Origin: Skeletonema tropicum
Lineage: Eukaryota; Bacillariophyta; Thalassiosirophyceae; Thalassiosirales; Thalassiosiraceae
Assembly: GCA_037178625.1 (NCBI GenBank)
Contig: CM074140.1
Coordinates: 1,736,001 to 1,800,000 of the forward strand
Direction of reading: 5' to 3'
DNA length: 64,000 nt
Shown piece after piece: positions 42,175-51,979 of this stretch (positions are counted from its first letter, which is position 1; each line of letters begins with the position of its first letter). The notes under the pieces were generated by a model. The model was not told the DNA's origin. It did no database searches and saw nothing but the letters and a program-made list of their open reading frames with translations. Position numbers and translations under genes: made by a program.

Positions 42175-43586
42175 CGCCCCGATGCCACTGCTGCTTTGTA
42201 GGGGCATGGATAGTAGGAGCACGGAGGAGAGATAGAAGCCAGAGCCTGACCCTCGCCCTCGCCAAAAATATATATATTATACCATGCACACCAAGGGTAA
42301 ATAAGCAGGGTTGGCGACGACGGTTCCCGCCAAAATTTTACCTAGTAAAAAAGCTGAGTACCGTTACCGTCTCGTCAGCAAGTTCATTTGAGAAAGTAAG
42401 TGCCGGTCTGAAGATGATCAGCAACGCACCACGCCGGCGGGCCGTGATCAGGCAAGGCAACCATGGTGGCAATTTTCTCAGGCTGTGGGCTTCGCCTGAG
42501 TTGGGGGCGAGAAAGAGGAGAGAAAAAGAGGAGGAAAGTTCGTGGTCGCAGCTCATCTGCAACAATTCTATCACAGAATGCAATGAATCGTCACCATTCT
42601 TCTCGAATAGGTGACTGAAGTATCATGTAATTCAACTAGAGTCTGCGACTAGATTTAATACCCAAAGCAAGAGTCGATAAAAGAGGAGTTTGCGTAGTAT
42701 TTCGCATCCAACAGGGACTCAAACTATTGTAGTAAGGCTTGAACTTTGTTACATTTCTATCAGCATCGCCTGCAATTGGCTTGCATGGTCCTCTAATCTA
42801 TTGCCGCGAATGGAGACTCTGTTTGCTGTTGAATCTTCAATGAGTTGTACACTGCTGCCCGTCAAGAGTTGATTGCTTTCGTCGCTCAAATATTATGCAT
42901 CGGTATAGTACGCTCTTGAACCTTCCCCGTCGCCACCAAGACTCCAAATAGCATAAATATACTATTCTCGTATATTGTTGGTGTTGGTGTTCATAGAAGA
43001 TGCTGCTTGTTGCGTGTGGATGCATTTTGCTATGAGATGTGCCCGCTTCCGTAACATCCAACAAGTGTGTTGGATGCACAAGACACAGCAGTCTCGACGC
43101 ATCCATTGATGAATACAATGAATATGCTTCATTGCGTGTGCCTTTTCTCGGTGGTAGAGACGGCAACGTCGTTCGCCGTGTATGTTCTCATTGATGTCGA
43201 GCGACGATCATTATGTCGTTCATCACATGATGTGCGCTCCGTGCTCCTCACGCTTCCAGACGGCGAATCCATCCACACCACTTCAGAGACAGATTCAGCA
43301 TGCTGTTAAGAATATATATACGTTTTGACTTGCAGTGGATAGCAGTGCAGCGTCCGATACAAAGCAAGTTGCCTATGTGCTATCACTGTCTTTGCTACCA
43401 TCACCTGTGACAGCTTTTACAATGTACCGTGATCTGTCATATCACGCTCTTGGCGACAAATATTGCGTCAAGACCATCGCCAATGTACTATTCCTCCGTG
43501 GTTCTGACTTGGACTTTTCGTGACCTCATGTGACCTGACTTACACCCCTCCGTGATCTTCTGACTTGCACCCCACAGCCTGAAAAC
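42175..43586. other. Intergenic, no gene recognised
   Basis: About 1.4 kb without conserved frames. A segment at 42288-42316 (AAGGGTAAATAAGCAGGGTT, followed by GGCG) recurs inverted at 44180-44208. There is no tRNA-like or other RNA signature that I can see. Confidence 0.45.
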
Positions 43587-43936
43587 GTTGCCACCATGGT
43601 CGACGTTGCCGCCGCTGAATTAGACCAAGTTAATAGCCGTATTATATTATGATTGGTGGCCGATCGTTACTATGAATTACTATGTTGGTGTTGAAGCTCT
43701 TGCCGCTGCCGAATCCGCCGAGGGAAGGCAGCATGGAGGTAATATTAGGCGGTGACGTCCGGCGAGCGCCGGTCACTGCATAGGGCTCATTGAACATCTT
43801 AAGGAGCGTTTCTGGTGGATCCACGTACGATAACATCAACATAATAATCCATAGTAACGATCAGCCACCGATTGGCTGATAATATGGCTATTAACTTGGT
43901 CTATTTCAGCGGCGGCAACGTGGACCATGGTTGCCG
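43587..43936. repeat. Long inverted repeat (foldback), arms about 110 bp
   Basis: The left arm, 43587-43696, and right arm, 43829-43936, are reverse complements with roughly 85% identity by eye. Shared blocks include GTTGCCGCCGCTGAA, TAGACCAAGTTAATAGCC and GATCGTTACTATG. The loop is about 130 bases. No clear target duplication was found at the ends. The arms can form a long RNA hairpin if transcribed. Confidence 0.8.
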
Positions 43937-45089
43937 TTGCCTTGAGCGGTAATGATCAGTTCGAGCTTTCAATGACGGGAGATCAGGAAAAAACGAGACT
44001 CATTGAGTGATGTCCGAGACTCAATCAAGGGGAGACGAGACTCAATCATACGGTCAAAGAGGTCGTAACGACAAGACAAAGAAAGAGAGTATGTTTTGAC
44101 ATCGGAACTTGTACAAGATCGCTAAATTCGAGTACCGATGAGCTGACGAGATGGTAAATTGATTTTGAAATTTAACAAAACGACGCCAACCCTGCTTATT
44201 TACCCTTGATGCACACATTACACTTTGGCTGGACACAAAAGGCGCAAGCAAGATCACTGGGTAGTTGTGCAAGTATCTCTCTCTAGAGGAAGATCCTCTG
44301 TGAAATTATAGTCCATAATCAACCTATCCTGCGATCGGTAGCAATTGTGAGTTGTGTTGAAGTTGAGGGCGGCTGTGCTCCCGGCCACGCTGTAGTCCTC
44401 GGTTTATAGATTCCCTCGATTGGGTGCGAAAAATAATTTTTTCAGAAAAGTCCGCGATTTGGTTTTGGCGGGAGAATGTTCGGGAATCTATCCTCTGAGA
44501 GCTCGTGCAGATTTTCAACACTGCCAGGCCGAACAGGGTTGAAATATGCCAAATCACCCTAATATGCAGTCGAATTGAGCGCATTGAGGACCAATACCTC
44601 CCAGTATCGATGCCGATGCATCGCCTAACGGTTTTCCTTGCCCTCTGCCATGTCCTGGCCATGGTAGATCCACGACAACGGCTATTTCTTCGGTCGAAAT
44701 AGAGTCAAAAGCAAAAGAGGACGAAAATGAGCGAAATTTCGACGCCGCCGATCCAACATCGCTTTTGATTTCCATTGATTTCGTTTCTCGAGAGGTGTTT
44801 GGCGCACAGCAATTGAGTGCCTTCCAGATGGTACGGGCGAGCTTAGCAATGGATTTACGTACAGTCGAACGAGTTCGATGTGCATGAGGAGAAAGGAAGA
44901 CACGGGGTTCATCGTTTTCGTTGGCAACATCAAATCTTTATTAGAGAATCACACATGCTGAATGAGCTAGAAGTACATTCACAGGAGTTGATTCCATTGA
45001 AATAATGTAGAAATGGATTAAGTAATTATACATTTCATTAACATTAATATCTTTTACGCGGAGGCGCGACTACCTCGATCCTCAAAGTT
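43937..45089. other. Intergenic, repeat debris
   Basis: This stretch contains a cluster of CGAGACTCA words at 43995-44050, which resemble the AACGAGAC motifs of the element at 48663. A 40-bp piece at 44510-44548 (CAACACTGCCAGGCCGAACA, then GGGTTGAAATAT) recurs inverted at 45980-46015. No intact gene is visible. Confidence 0.45.
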
Positions 45090-45248
45090 CATCCAGTCAC
45101 CAAACTTTTGAAACCTCGGTTAAATTTAAAAAATGACGTAGAATGTTACTATTTCGTACTATCATACGTAGAGTTTCGAGAAGATTCGGTGTTCCACCGT
45201 AGAATTTTTTTAAATTAAACCGAGGTTCAAAAGTTTGGTGACTGGATG
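45090..45248. mobile_element. MITE of 159 bp with 6-bp target duplication
   Basis: The terminal inverted repeats begin CATCCAGTCACCAAACTTTT on both strands and continue for about 45 bp with one or two indels (right arm about 45203-45248). AAAGTT stands directly outside on both sides (45084-45089 and 45249-45254), as expected for a target-site duplication. There is no coding capacity; it is a non-autonomous foldback-type DNA element. Confidence 0.88.
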
Positions 45249-46250
45249 AAAGTTCTTCGTCAAGAAACCTTCTACTTCTCTGACCTTTCCAAGTTCTATA
45301 TCGCGGTGACCGAATATGTTGTGCGCTGTATCAAAGACAGATTGATCATGCCTTCAAATAGCATCGGAGATAAATCTATTCTCTCTCAACCTTGCCCTCG
45401 CCTTCACTGAATGTAACAGGACGTACCAGATCCTCAGACTTCTTATTTGGAACAATGTTCATATATTTTCCTCGATCTCGATCCTCCTCCTATTTCTATA
45501 TTTTGGGTATCTTGATTGTAAGTCAATGCAACCGTTTGTTGTTTGCTCGGCTTCTCTTTCTGTTTCGCTTGATTGAGAGTGTCGGACGGGTGTTCGCGTC
45601 GTTTGCTCTGTAGCATGTTTTCATTTCATTCACGATTCGGTTTCGTCGCTGTCGCTGCGGTTGGATAGTCGTCTGACATCAGGCATCACTCTCGGCGAAG
45701 TTGCCTGTTGCCGCTCCGACTCATTGCCATTAGTGTTATTAAGGAGACAGGTTGAGTTCGAGTAGTGGTGGGATAGGTAACATCTTTTGCTCTTCCCTTC
45801 GACGTTTCATCCGCCGATGGAGACGAATAAAAGCCGTTAATTTCTTTCTCGCCGCTCATAATAGGGGCTTCGTTGGTGCTGGGTGTTGGCAATCGATAGG
45901 GAGAGGGGTTGAGAAGGTGTTCCGGTGGTTCGACATGGTCATTGTCGGCCAAAAGTGGATCTTTGATGTCAAAAGGGTGATATTTCAACCCTGTTCGGCC
46001 TGGCAGTGTTGAAAATCTATCCCGGCGGTGGTTGAGTTCCACGAGTCTGAGCTGATTGTTTTGCAAAGGCGAACATCTTCTACATCGCATCATGCAAGAG
46101 TTATTGGTTAGATAGAGGACATCATCATAATACTTTTCTACACAAAGTAACATGCAGTTGAGTGGAAGTTTAGTGGCGGCAAGTTCTGCTTTCTCTAAAA
46201 TTCGCCGTTTCTGAGAGTAGGTACTTCTGCAATGAATACAAGTATATATC
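45249..46250. other. Intergenic with one doubtful frame
   Basis: A minus-strand frame at 45686-46153 could encode 155 residues (MLLCVEKYYDDVLYLTNNSC, later FSTLPGRTGLKYHPFDI). A fragment of that frame (FSTLPGRTGLKY) can also be read at 44510-44548 on the plus strand, so this may be a piece of a repeated element. I would not call it a gene. Confidence 0.35.
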
Positions 46251-46414
46251 TGATGACGCCAGAAGAGTCAACTACTGGAGACATAACTTTGGTTTATGGT
46301 TACAGTGGTTGGCTACGCTAAAAAGGGTGGAGCCGGATGACCGATCTTCCGCAAGATCGGTTCAACCGGTACTCCCTGTGCGTCACGAGCGAGTTGACTC
46401 GACACACACCATCA
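46251..46414 (-). repeat. 3' LTR
   Basis: A 164-bp terminal repeat, identical to 48451-48614. It is downstream in the sense of gag and is preceded by the polypurine tract. It contains the inverted pair CCGATCTTCC / GCAAGATCGG near its middle. Confidence 0.92.
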
Positions 46415-46494
46415 CCCCCCTGTCGAGAGACGAGTGAGATGAGCAGTCGGAGACTCTCTGGGAACGCAAAGTGAGAATAGATCGGGGCAAGAAA

Positions 46495-48384
46495 TTAAGT
46501 GGCAAAAGTTTCAAGATAGAATTCCTCATCATCATCCTCGTCAGAGCTGTATTCTTCGTACATTGTATCTGGGATCTTGTAAGGATTCGTATCGGAAACC
46601 ATAGGTGGCTGTTCAGGAGGAGACTCCAACTGGCCCCCCTTAGTAGAAAGCTGTTCCGGAGGAGACTTCAACTGGCCCCCCTGAGGAGAAGCGGAGGCGG
46701 CAGAAGCTTTAGCTGAAGCTTTAGCTGCCGCAGTGGATTTGGTAGATTTTGATTTAGACTTTCGTTTGGAAGAAGACGATTTGGCTGAGGCCCGACGGGC
46801 TGAAGCTGCGTCATCATCTTGATCAGCGGTGGTGGAATCGTCAGAAGGAGGACGAGGAGGCTTATTTGTATTGGCCTTGTAGGCGGCAATGATCTCGGCA
46901 GCTTTGTCTTCGTCCTTCACAATGACTAAGCCCAGGGAAGCAAGAGCAGGGCATCCGACATTGATATGGTAGTCGCTGCGGTGAAAACAAATGGGGCAGA
47001 ACTCTTTATCCAAGAAAGCTGCTTTGATGTCTTTCCACTTTTGGGCCTTTGACGGTGGGTAGGAGATGGTTGGCTTGGGATCAGTACTTGGAGGAGGAGG
47101 GGTAGGGTCTTGACTGGCACGGCGGGCCATGACGGTAGAAGGAGACGACGAAGTACCACGTTCAGTAATGGGACGACGGGTGTCTTCGGCCTCAACTTCC
47201 TCGCCAAGCTCGTAGATGGAGGCTTCGGTAACAGAAGGATCACCGGCACGGTATCTCATGATGAGCCCAACGTAGAGTTCGGGATCGAGACCAGCGATGG
47301 CAAGGGTGGTAAATATCTTCGAAATTGTGATGTCCTTGAGGCGGGAGTAGAGGCCCCTAAGACGGCACATAAATTGGACGCCTGTTTCGTTGGGAGCCTG
47401 TTGCAAACCGACTAGTTCGATGACTGAATTGAGAAGATTTTCCGGACGGGTAGGATTGAGTTTTTCGATGAGATCACGAAGCATGCGGATCCCATCACGT
47501 TCATATTGTGGCTTGCCGAGAAAACTATAAAGGATGGGAAAAGGTTTCAAGGTGCGGAGAAGTTCAGAACGGATGTGAATATTTTGTGGGGTGGGAGGAG
47601 ATGAGTCGGCCTCCCAATCGATGTTGGCCGAGGTAAAGTACACGTGGTATTTGTAATCCGCAAGGGCCTCAAGGAATAGAGAGACTGTATCGGGAGTACC
47701 ATCCCATTGAGGAATGGGAGGAGCTGATACGACGGGAGAAACAACTGGTGCTGGCTGCTGTTGACGCTGCTGGAGTTGTGCGTTGAGCAACGTCAGAAGT
47801 TGGTTGAACAAATCTCGGTCGATTGAGATACCGTCAGGAATGGTGACAGGTGGCACGCTCTGAGCCGTTGAAGAAGCCGGAGCAGGCGTGTTCGGTGGAG
47901 GAACAGTAGCTGGAGGTGTGGGAGGAGCATGTGCTGATGCCACTGAACTGACCGTCGTAACACTCGCCGCTGGAGTGGGAGGAGGCCGGGGTGGTGCAGC
48001 AGGAGCCCTTGGTGAAGGTGGTGGTGGTGGTTGAGTGATTGGAGCAATACCTGTGATGGGTGCGTTAGGATAGGTTTTGTTCCAGTTGGCAGACGATGTA
48101 TAACTCGTGAAGCTGTAGTTGGTAAAGCCGATGGCGAAAAAATATTTGGCATTGGCTTCAGCTAGTGACAGATGCTCGAGCCAGTAGTGGATGGTGGGAG
48201 CCGAGGCAGTGTCCCCCCTTACATGGAGAACACCACCTGGCTTGGCTTTGGCATTTCGGACGTCTCCTTTGTAAGGTGATGCAAAGAAGAATGGACTGGC
48301 ACTAGCCGACGATCTCGTGGTTTGGGAGACTGTCGGCATAGTCATAGTGGGGGGATGGGTGATAAACGATGGAGGAAGAAGCAA
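46495..48384 (-). CDS. Retrotransposon Gag polyprotein
   Basis: The frame encodes 629 residues. A Pro/Ala/Thr-rich region follows the N-terminus. The central part (about 200-410) has the helical Gag pattern: LFLEALADYKYHVYF, LLNSVIELVGLQQAPNETGVQFMCRLRGLYSRLK, FTTLAIAGLDPELYVGLIMRY. After it lies a Cys/His group CPICFHRSDYHINVGC, a divergent zinc-knuckle candidate. A Lys/Ser/Ala-rich basic segment and an acidic C-terminus follow. The frame is intact, which suggests recent activity or selection. A start at an internal ATG (48345) is possible. Confidence 0.78.
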   Translation of the reverse strand: MLLPPSFITHPPTMTMPTVSQTTRSSASASPFFFASPYKGDVRNAKAKPGGVLHVRGDTASAPTIHYWLEHLSLAEANAKYFFAIGFTNYSFTSYTSSANWNKTYPNAPITGIAPITQPPPPPSPRAPAAPPRPPPTPAASVTTVSSVASAHAPPTPPATVPPPNTPAPASSTAQSVPPVTIPDGISIDRDLFNQLLTLLNAQLQQRQQQPAPVVSPVVSAPPIPQWDGTPDTVSLFLEALADYKYHVYFTSANIDWEADSSPPTPQNIHIRSELLRTLKPFPILYSFLGKPQYERDGIRMLRDLIEKLNPTRPENLLNSVIELVGLQQAPNETGVQFMCRLRGLYSRLKDITISKIFTTLAIAGLDPELYVGLIMRYRAGDPSVTEASIYELGEEVEAEDTRRPITERGTSSSPSTVMARRASQDPTPPPPSTDPKPTISYPPSKAQKWKDIKAAFLDKEFCPICFHRSDYHINVGCPALASLGLVIVKDEDKAAEIIAAYKANTNKPPRPPSDDSTTADQDDDAASARRASAKSSSSKRKSKSKSTKSTAAAKASAKASAASASPQGGQLKSPPEQLSTKGGQLESPPEQPPMVSDTNPYKIPDTMYEEYSSDEDDDEEFYLETFAT

Positions 48385-48450
48385 AGATGATACTCAATGC
48401 TGGGGTATCCAATGCGATTGAGCTCTCTTGCTTGTTGAACGGGCTCTACC

Positions 48451-48614
48451 TGATGACGCCAGAAGAGTCAACTACTGGAGACATAACTTTGGTTTATGGT
48501 TACAGTGGTTGGCTACGCTAAAAAGGGTGGAGCCGGATGACCGATCTTCCGCAAGATCGGTTCAACCGGTACTCCCTGTGCGTCACGAGCGAGTTGACTC
48601 GACACACACCATCA
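48451..48614 (-). repeat. 5' LTR
   Basis: A 164-bp terminal repeat identical to 46251-46414. In minus-strand sense it precedes gag by about 66 bp and should carry the promoter of the element. Confidence 0.92.
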
Positions 48615-48662
48615 GTATCTCTAGTGATGAATAATATGATGATGCCTACAACTCTCTACCTA

Positions 48663-49356
48663 CCCTAATTTATGGTGGCAACGAGACCACTTCGAGAAAA
48701 CGAGACTAGTGATCGGGTCTCTTTTGATAACGAGACATGTCCGGCAAGGGCCATAACGAGACTAGAGATTGGCATCTTTTTTGTGAGAAGTTTCTCCCTT
48801 TTGAGAAAAGTCTTTACAAGATCAACACAGAACAGCCCCGGCCATCCGTCCGAGCCGGCGCAAACTTCTGCATTTCATCGCATCTGCGTGCGTTGCATTG
48901 CATTTCATCGCATCTGCGTGCGTTGCATTGCATTGCATCGCATCGCATTGCATTGCTCACTTACAATAGTATCAAAATAATAAGGAGGAATAATTTAGCC
49001 ACCATGATCACAACTCAAGTTAAGAATTGGTTTATTAAACATGGGCTTGAAATTAATGAAGCAGTAACGAATGGGATTGAGAAACTAGGACACATGTCGA
49101 GCACCTCAAACTTGTGCCGGACGACACCCTCATGTCCTGGTTTGATGACTCGAAGCTAGTCATGAGAATGGGCGCCGAGAAGGTGTTTGAAGATCTGAAA
49201 AAAGAAGGAGGATAGATAGGTTAAGCCATAACGAGACCATTTTTTAATAACGAGACCACTTTTCAATAACGAGACTAGTTTCTCGAGGTGGCCTTGGTAA
49301 CGAGACTAAGGAAAAATCCAAAACGAGACTAGTCTCGTTACCACCATAAATTAGGG
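48663..49356. mobile_element. Non-autonomous DNA transposon with TA target and AACGAGAC arrays
   Basis: The inverted ends read CCCTAATTTATGGTGG, then C or T, then AACGAGAC. The dinucleotide TA flanks both sides (48661-48662, 49357-49358), as for Tc1/mariner-type insertion. The motif AACGAGAC(T/C/A) occurs four times in the left subterminal region and at least five times in the right, plus once inverted. The element interrupts a CTCTACCAA-type minisatellite, which continues on both sides. No transposase is encoded; a short broken frame lies inside. Confidence 0.85.
49004..49215 (+). pseudogene. Short captured frame with a frameshift inside the DNA transposon
   Basis: After GCCACC, an ATG at 49004 opens MITTQVKNWFIKHGLEINEA. 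Near 49085 the coding pattern moves to another frame, THVEHLKLVPDDTLMSWFDD, and on to VFEDLKKEGG and a stop at 49213. Together the parts make about 70 residues with a SAM-like look (WF..HGL, then V.R.GAEKVF.DL). It could be a captured gene fragment or a small protein of the parent element. The assignment is weak. Confidence 0.4.
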
Positions 49357-49358
49357 TA

Positions 49359-49495
49359 CCAACTCTCTACCAACTCTCTACCATCTCTCTACCAACTCTC
49401 TACCTCTCTCTACCAACTCTCTACCTCTCTCTACCACCTCTCTACCATCTCTCTACCAACTCTCTACCATCTCTCTACCATCTCTCTACCAACTA
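49359..49495. repeat. Minisatellite of CTCTACCAA/CTCTACCAT units
   Basis: This is the continuation of the repeat whose other piece lies at 48649-48660, left of the inserted transposon. The units are the same type as at 42043-42174. Confidence 0.92.
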
Positions 49496-50251
49496 ACTAC
49501 TGTACTAGTATTTCTACTTACGTACATATCCTCTAAGTACATTCCAACGTGTGTGTTGCAGGCCAAATGACGTCATAACATTGCAGATAAGTACTCCTAT
49601 GTACTTAAAACTTGAACTTTATTACTCTTGTTGGGAAGGCTTTTTAAAGCGGTCAAATGGGTCACCTCTACCAACATAAGATGATATTCAATACCGAGTG
49701 TTAAACTGTCTTGATCAGTTCAAAGAGTATCAAAAGATGAGTTCAAAGAGTATCAAAAGATGATAACTTATGTTAGATTGTGCGTGCGGCGGCGGGAACA
49801 AGCTTCTTACTCCTAACGCTGGTGAGTCACGAATATACGGGACTAGAGCCGCTCCGAGGACGGGTATAACTCTAGCCTTCTGAAGAAGCTTGGATAGATA
49901 CTTAGATTATTGTACTCCTGGACGTATGGAACGAGATGAAACCAGGAAATGTGTGAGATAGACTTATTAATAGCATTGATGCATCTTCTTCTGACATGTC
50001 ACGAGCGTTATTTTTATGCCAAAAAATTCAAAATTATGTGTGTATGTGTAGACGAATTACGACGATCAATTCAAAAAGAACACCAAAACCAACGACAGAA
50101 TATTGTTACGCACCTATTAGAGAGAGTGTGTATAAAATATTATGATGTAAATCCTAGTGTGGTTTGAATTATTAGTGTAGTAGTGCAGCGGCTGTCATTG
50201 TGGTTGTGTGATGGCTCAAAAAATTTTTTTTTGGTGCCGCCTGGGGTACAT
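49496..50251. other. Intergenic with a short tandem duplication
   Basis: A 24-26-bp unit, GAGTTCAAAGAGTATCAAAA, is repeated twice at about 49715-49762. A 72-codon frame at 49949-50167 has no recognisable features. No gene is called. Confidence 0.4.
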
Positions 50252-50759
50252 AATACTGTACGTTTGCTTTCAAATCCTACATAAAAGTTTGAAAACCACT
50301 TTTTTAGCTTCCAGAAGGAATTTTTCGAAAATTCTTTTCGACGTTACCTCTGTCGGAACTAGTAGATAGAATGCACTGTCGAAGCCCAAAATTAATAATT
50401 TTGCACTCCTCTATCTACTTCAAAAGTGGTTTTCAAAGCCTATTTTACCCTACTCGAGAAAGATCAGTTTAATTTGTCTGTGTGACAGTAACTGGCACTA
50501 CAATACTAATTCCTACGTATTGAAGGTAAAACTAGGTCTTTTGCCCTGACTCACATCCGATTATGGCATCTAAAACGACACAACCATGGTGAAAATGGGC
50601 TACTACATAGCCATAACTCAGTAACTACTAGGATGTTGACCCTATTTCAAAGCGTCAATGTTATTTATATTGTCCGTAGAAGCTCATTGATACCTCACTT
50701 GTCCACTAACTCCCGTTATTGAAGTCACAGGTAGGATTTGAGGGCAAACGTACAGTATT
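50252..50759. mobile_element. Putative MITE with about 29-bp inverted ends
   Basis: The left end AATACTGTACGTTTGC, then two variable bases and TCAAATCCTAC, is mirrored at the right end (50731-50759). An inner inverted pair TTTGAAAACCACTTTT occurs at 50290-50306 and 50417-50437. The element has no reading frame. No clear target duplication is seen. It directly abuts the truncated Cys-rich gene copy. Confidence 0.65.
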
Positions 50760-50779
50760 TCACTTTTCCTGTGCCACTG

Positions 50780-51146
50780 TGATCAGGGCAGAGATTTGCC
50801 TCCCGTCACGTACACGTGGTGGGAGTGCGGGCTTGGAGATGTGAGAGGGTGTCCATGCGGCATATCAGAAATTGTAACGGCCATGCCCAACGAAATCATC
50901 GTGTGGAAAGTAGGCGCGTTTCTCTCCGAGCATGCTTGCAACGCACAATGCAGCAGGGGAGCCAACGACGAGTGCTGGGTATGTGTTCAGAGATCCACAC
51001 CACCTTACGGGTACACTACTTACTCGTGTGAGCACAAGGCGGATGCGCCGTTCAGTTATCTTGGACAGCCTGGAATGACATTGATTCAGTGTAACACGTT
51101 TGGAGTGTGCCCTGTCATCGAGGAGCTTCCATATGAAAAGTTCTAA
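50780..51146 (+). pseudogene. 5'-truncated copy of the secreted Cys-rich gene
   Basis: The sequence from GATCAGGGCAGAGATTTGCC onward matches the gene at 35457-36015 in inverted orientation and reads without interruption to EELPYEKF and the stop at 51144-51146. Conserved parts are PPVTYTWWECGLGD, HACNAQCSRG, ECWVCVQR and GMTLIQCNTFGVCPV. The signal peptide and first Cys pair are missing. The sequence just upstream (TTTCCTGTGCCACTG) matches 36350-36365, well upstream of the other copy's start, so about 0.5 kb was deleted. An ATG-less start makes secretion impossible from this copy unless another exon is used. Confidence 0.75.
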
Positions 51147-51836
51147 AGAATGTGGCTTCTGATATTATCGTTGTTTCAGCAACCGATTTCACGTGAATTG
51201 CCCAATGAGATGGATAGTTTCCACCAACCAAGTGGCTTGGATTCACAATTATTGCTGTGTAAGCATATCACGCATGATTTACCTATATATTCAACTCCTA
51301 TTGACTATCTCCTCTCTTAAACCTAATCAATCTTATGCGGGTATCTCGCATTTGTACCGCAAGAATGCTGAAGTCTTCTACTTCTGTATAATCCAGATAG
51401 GTAGTACAAACAAGCCGAAGTGATCGATTCATTTATGTATTATGAATATAAATGATTGATGTTTCACGTGTTTCTAAGCTTTAAGAGATCGGCATCTTGA
51501 TACAAGTAGTGTCAACAGTGAAATTGGAGTGGTAGGGAACTATCACCCTTATTGTTCTTCTGATGCGACCCGCTTGCTGCTTGATCTGACCGCTCGAAGA
51601 AGAAGTTTTAGAGAACCTGTGTGAGGGTATCGAAGAATATCCTCCGTCGTCCAGCTAGCTCGTGTCATTCTAGAGAGAAAGATGAGAGTGAGTAGACAAC
51701 ATCATATAATTAAGTGCTATCGTTTTCAGTGCATTGTCATATCTAGTAGATCGAGTAGGATACCTTTGAGAGCGTATCTCTCTTTTGGAACAGAAGCTAG
51801 GGAGTACAATAATACTATGTAGAGGTACTTGAGCTG
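51147..51836. other. Inverted duplicate flank, then unique intergenic DNA
   Basis: The first about 270 bp match 35200-35456 inverted. The remainder to 51836 has no gene that I can recognise. Confidence 0.5.
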
Positions 51837-51938
51837 CACCAAGGCGTTCGCTTTCCACATCCGTCGACCAGTTAGTTCCCGGCAGGCTACACAGGCTTCT
51901 TCGGGACCAGCCCGAGCCCCTCCAGGTTTAAATTCTTG
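51837..51938 (+). repeat. Inverted copy of 36736-36855
   Basis: GCACCAAGGCGTTCGCTTTC through CCTCCAGGTTTAAATTCTT matches the minus strand of 36736-36855 with a few substitutions. It ends six bases before the cyclase duplication begins. Confidence 0.85.
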
Positions 51939-51979
51939 TCGGGATTGGGTATACAACCACCCGCTACTCGCGGCGAATC

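Larger units (their letters stand above)
46251..48614 (-). mobile_element. Gag-only LTR retrotransposon with identical LTRs (TR-GAG type)
   Basis: Two direct repeats of 164 bp bound a 2364-bp element and were identical in a base-by-base reading. On the minus strand each LTR runs TG...CA. A polypurine tract (AGGGGGG) lies directly before the 3' LTR, at 46415-46420. The only long frame is gag; no protease, reverse transcriptase, RNase H or integrase is encoded, so it depends on proteins in trans. Flanking pentamers ATATC (left) and GTATC (right) agree in four of five bases, a likely mutated target duplication. No standard TGG primer-binding site follows the 5' LTR; the first bases there are GGTAGAGCCC. 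Confidence 0.9.

Noticed and set aside
43642..43842. A 66-codon frame in the loop and arm of the 43.6-kb inverted repeat
   Set aside because: It ends in the arms, is short, and has no recognisable family; it may be a remnant but cannot be supported as a gene.
42288..44208. Inverted 30-35-bp match as the terminal repeats of a 1.9-kb transposon
   Set aside because: The match is short and imperfect beyond AAGGGTAAATAAGCAGGG, no target duplication is visible, and the interior shows no transposon structure.
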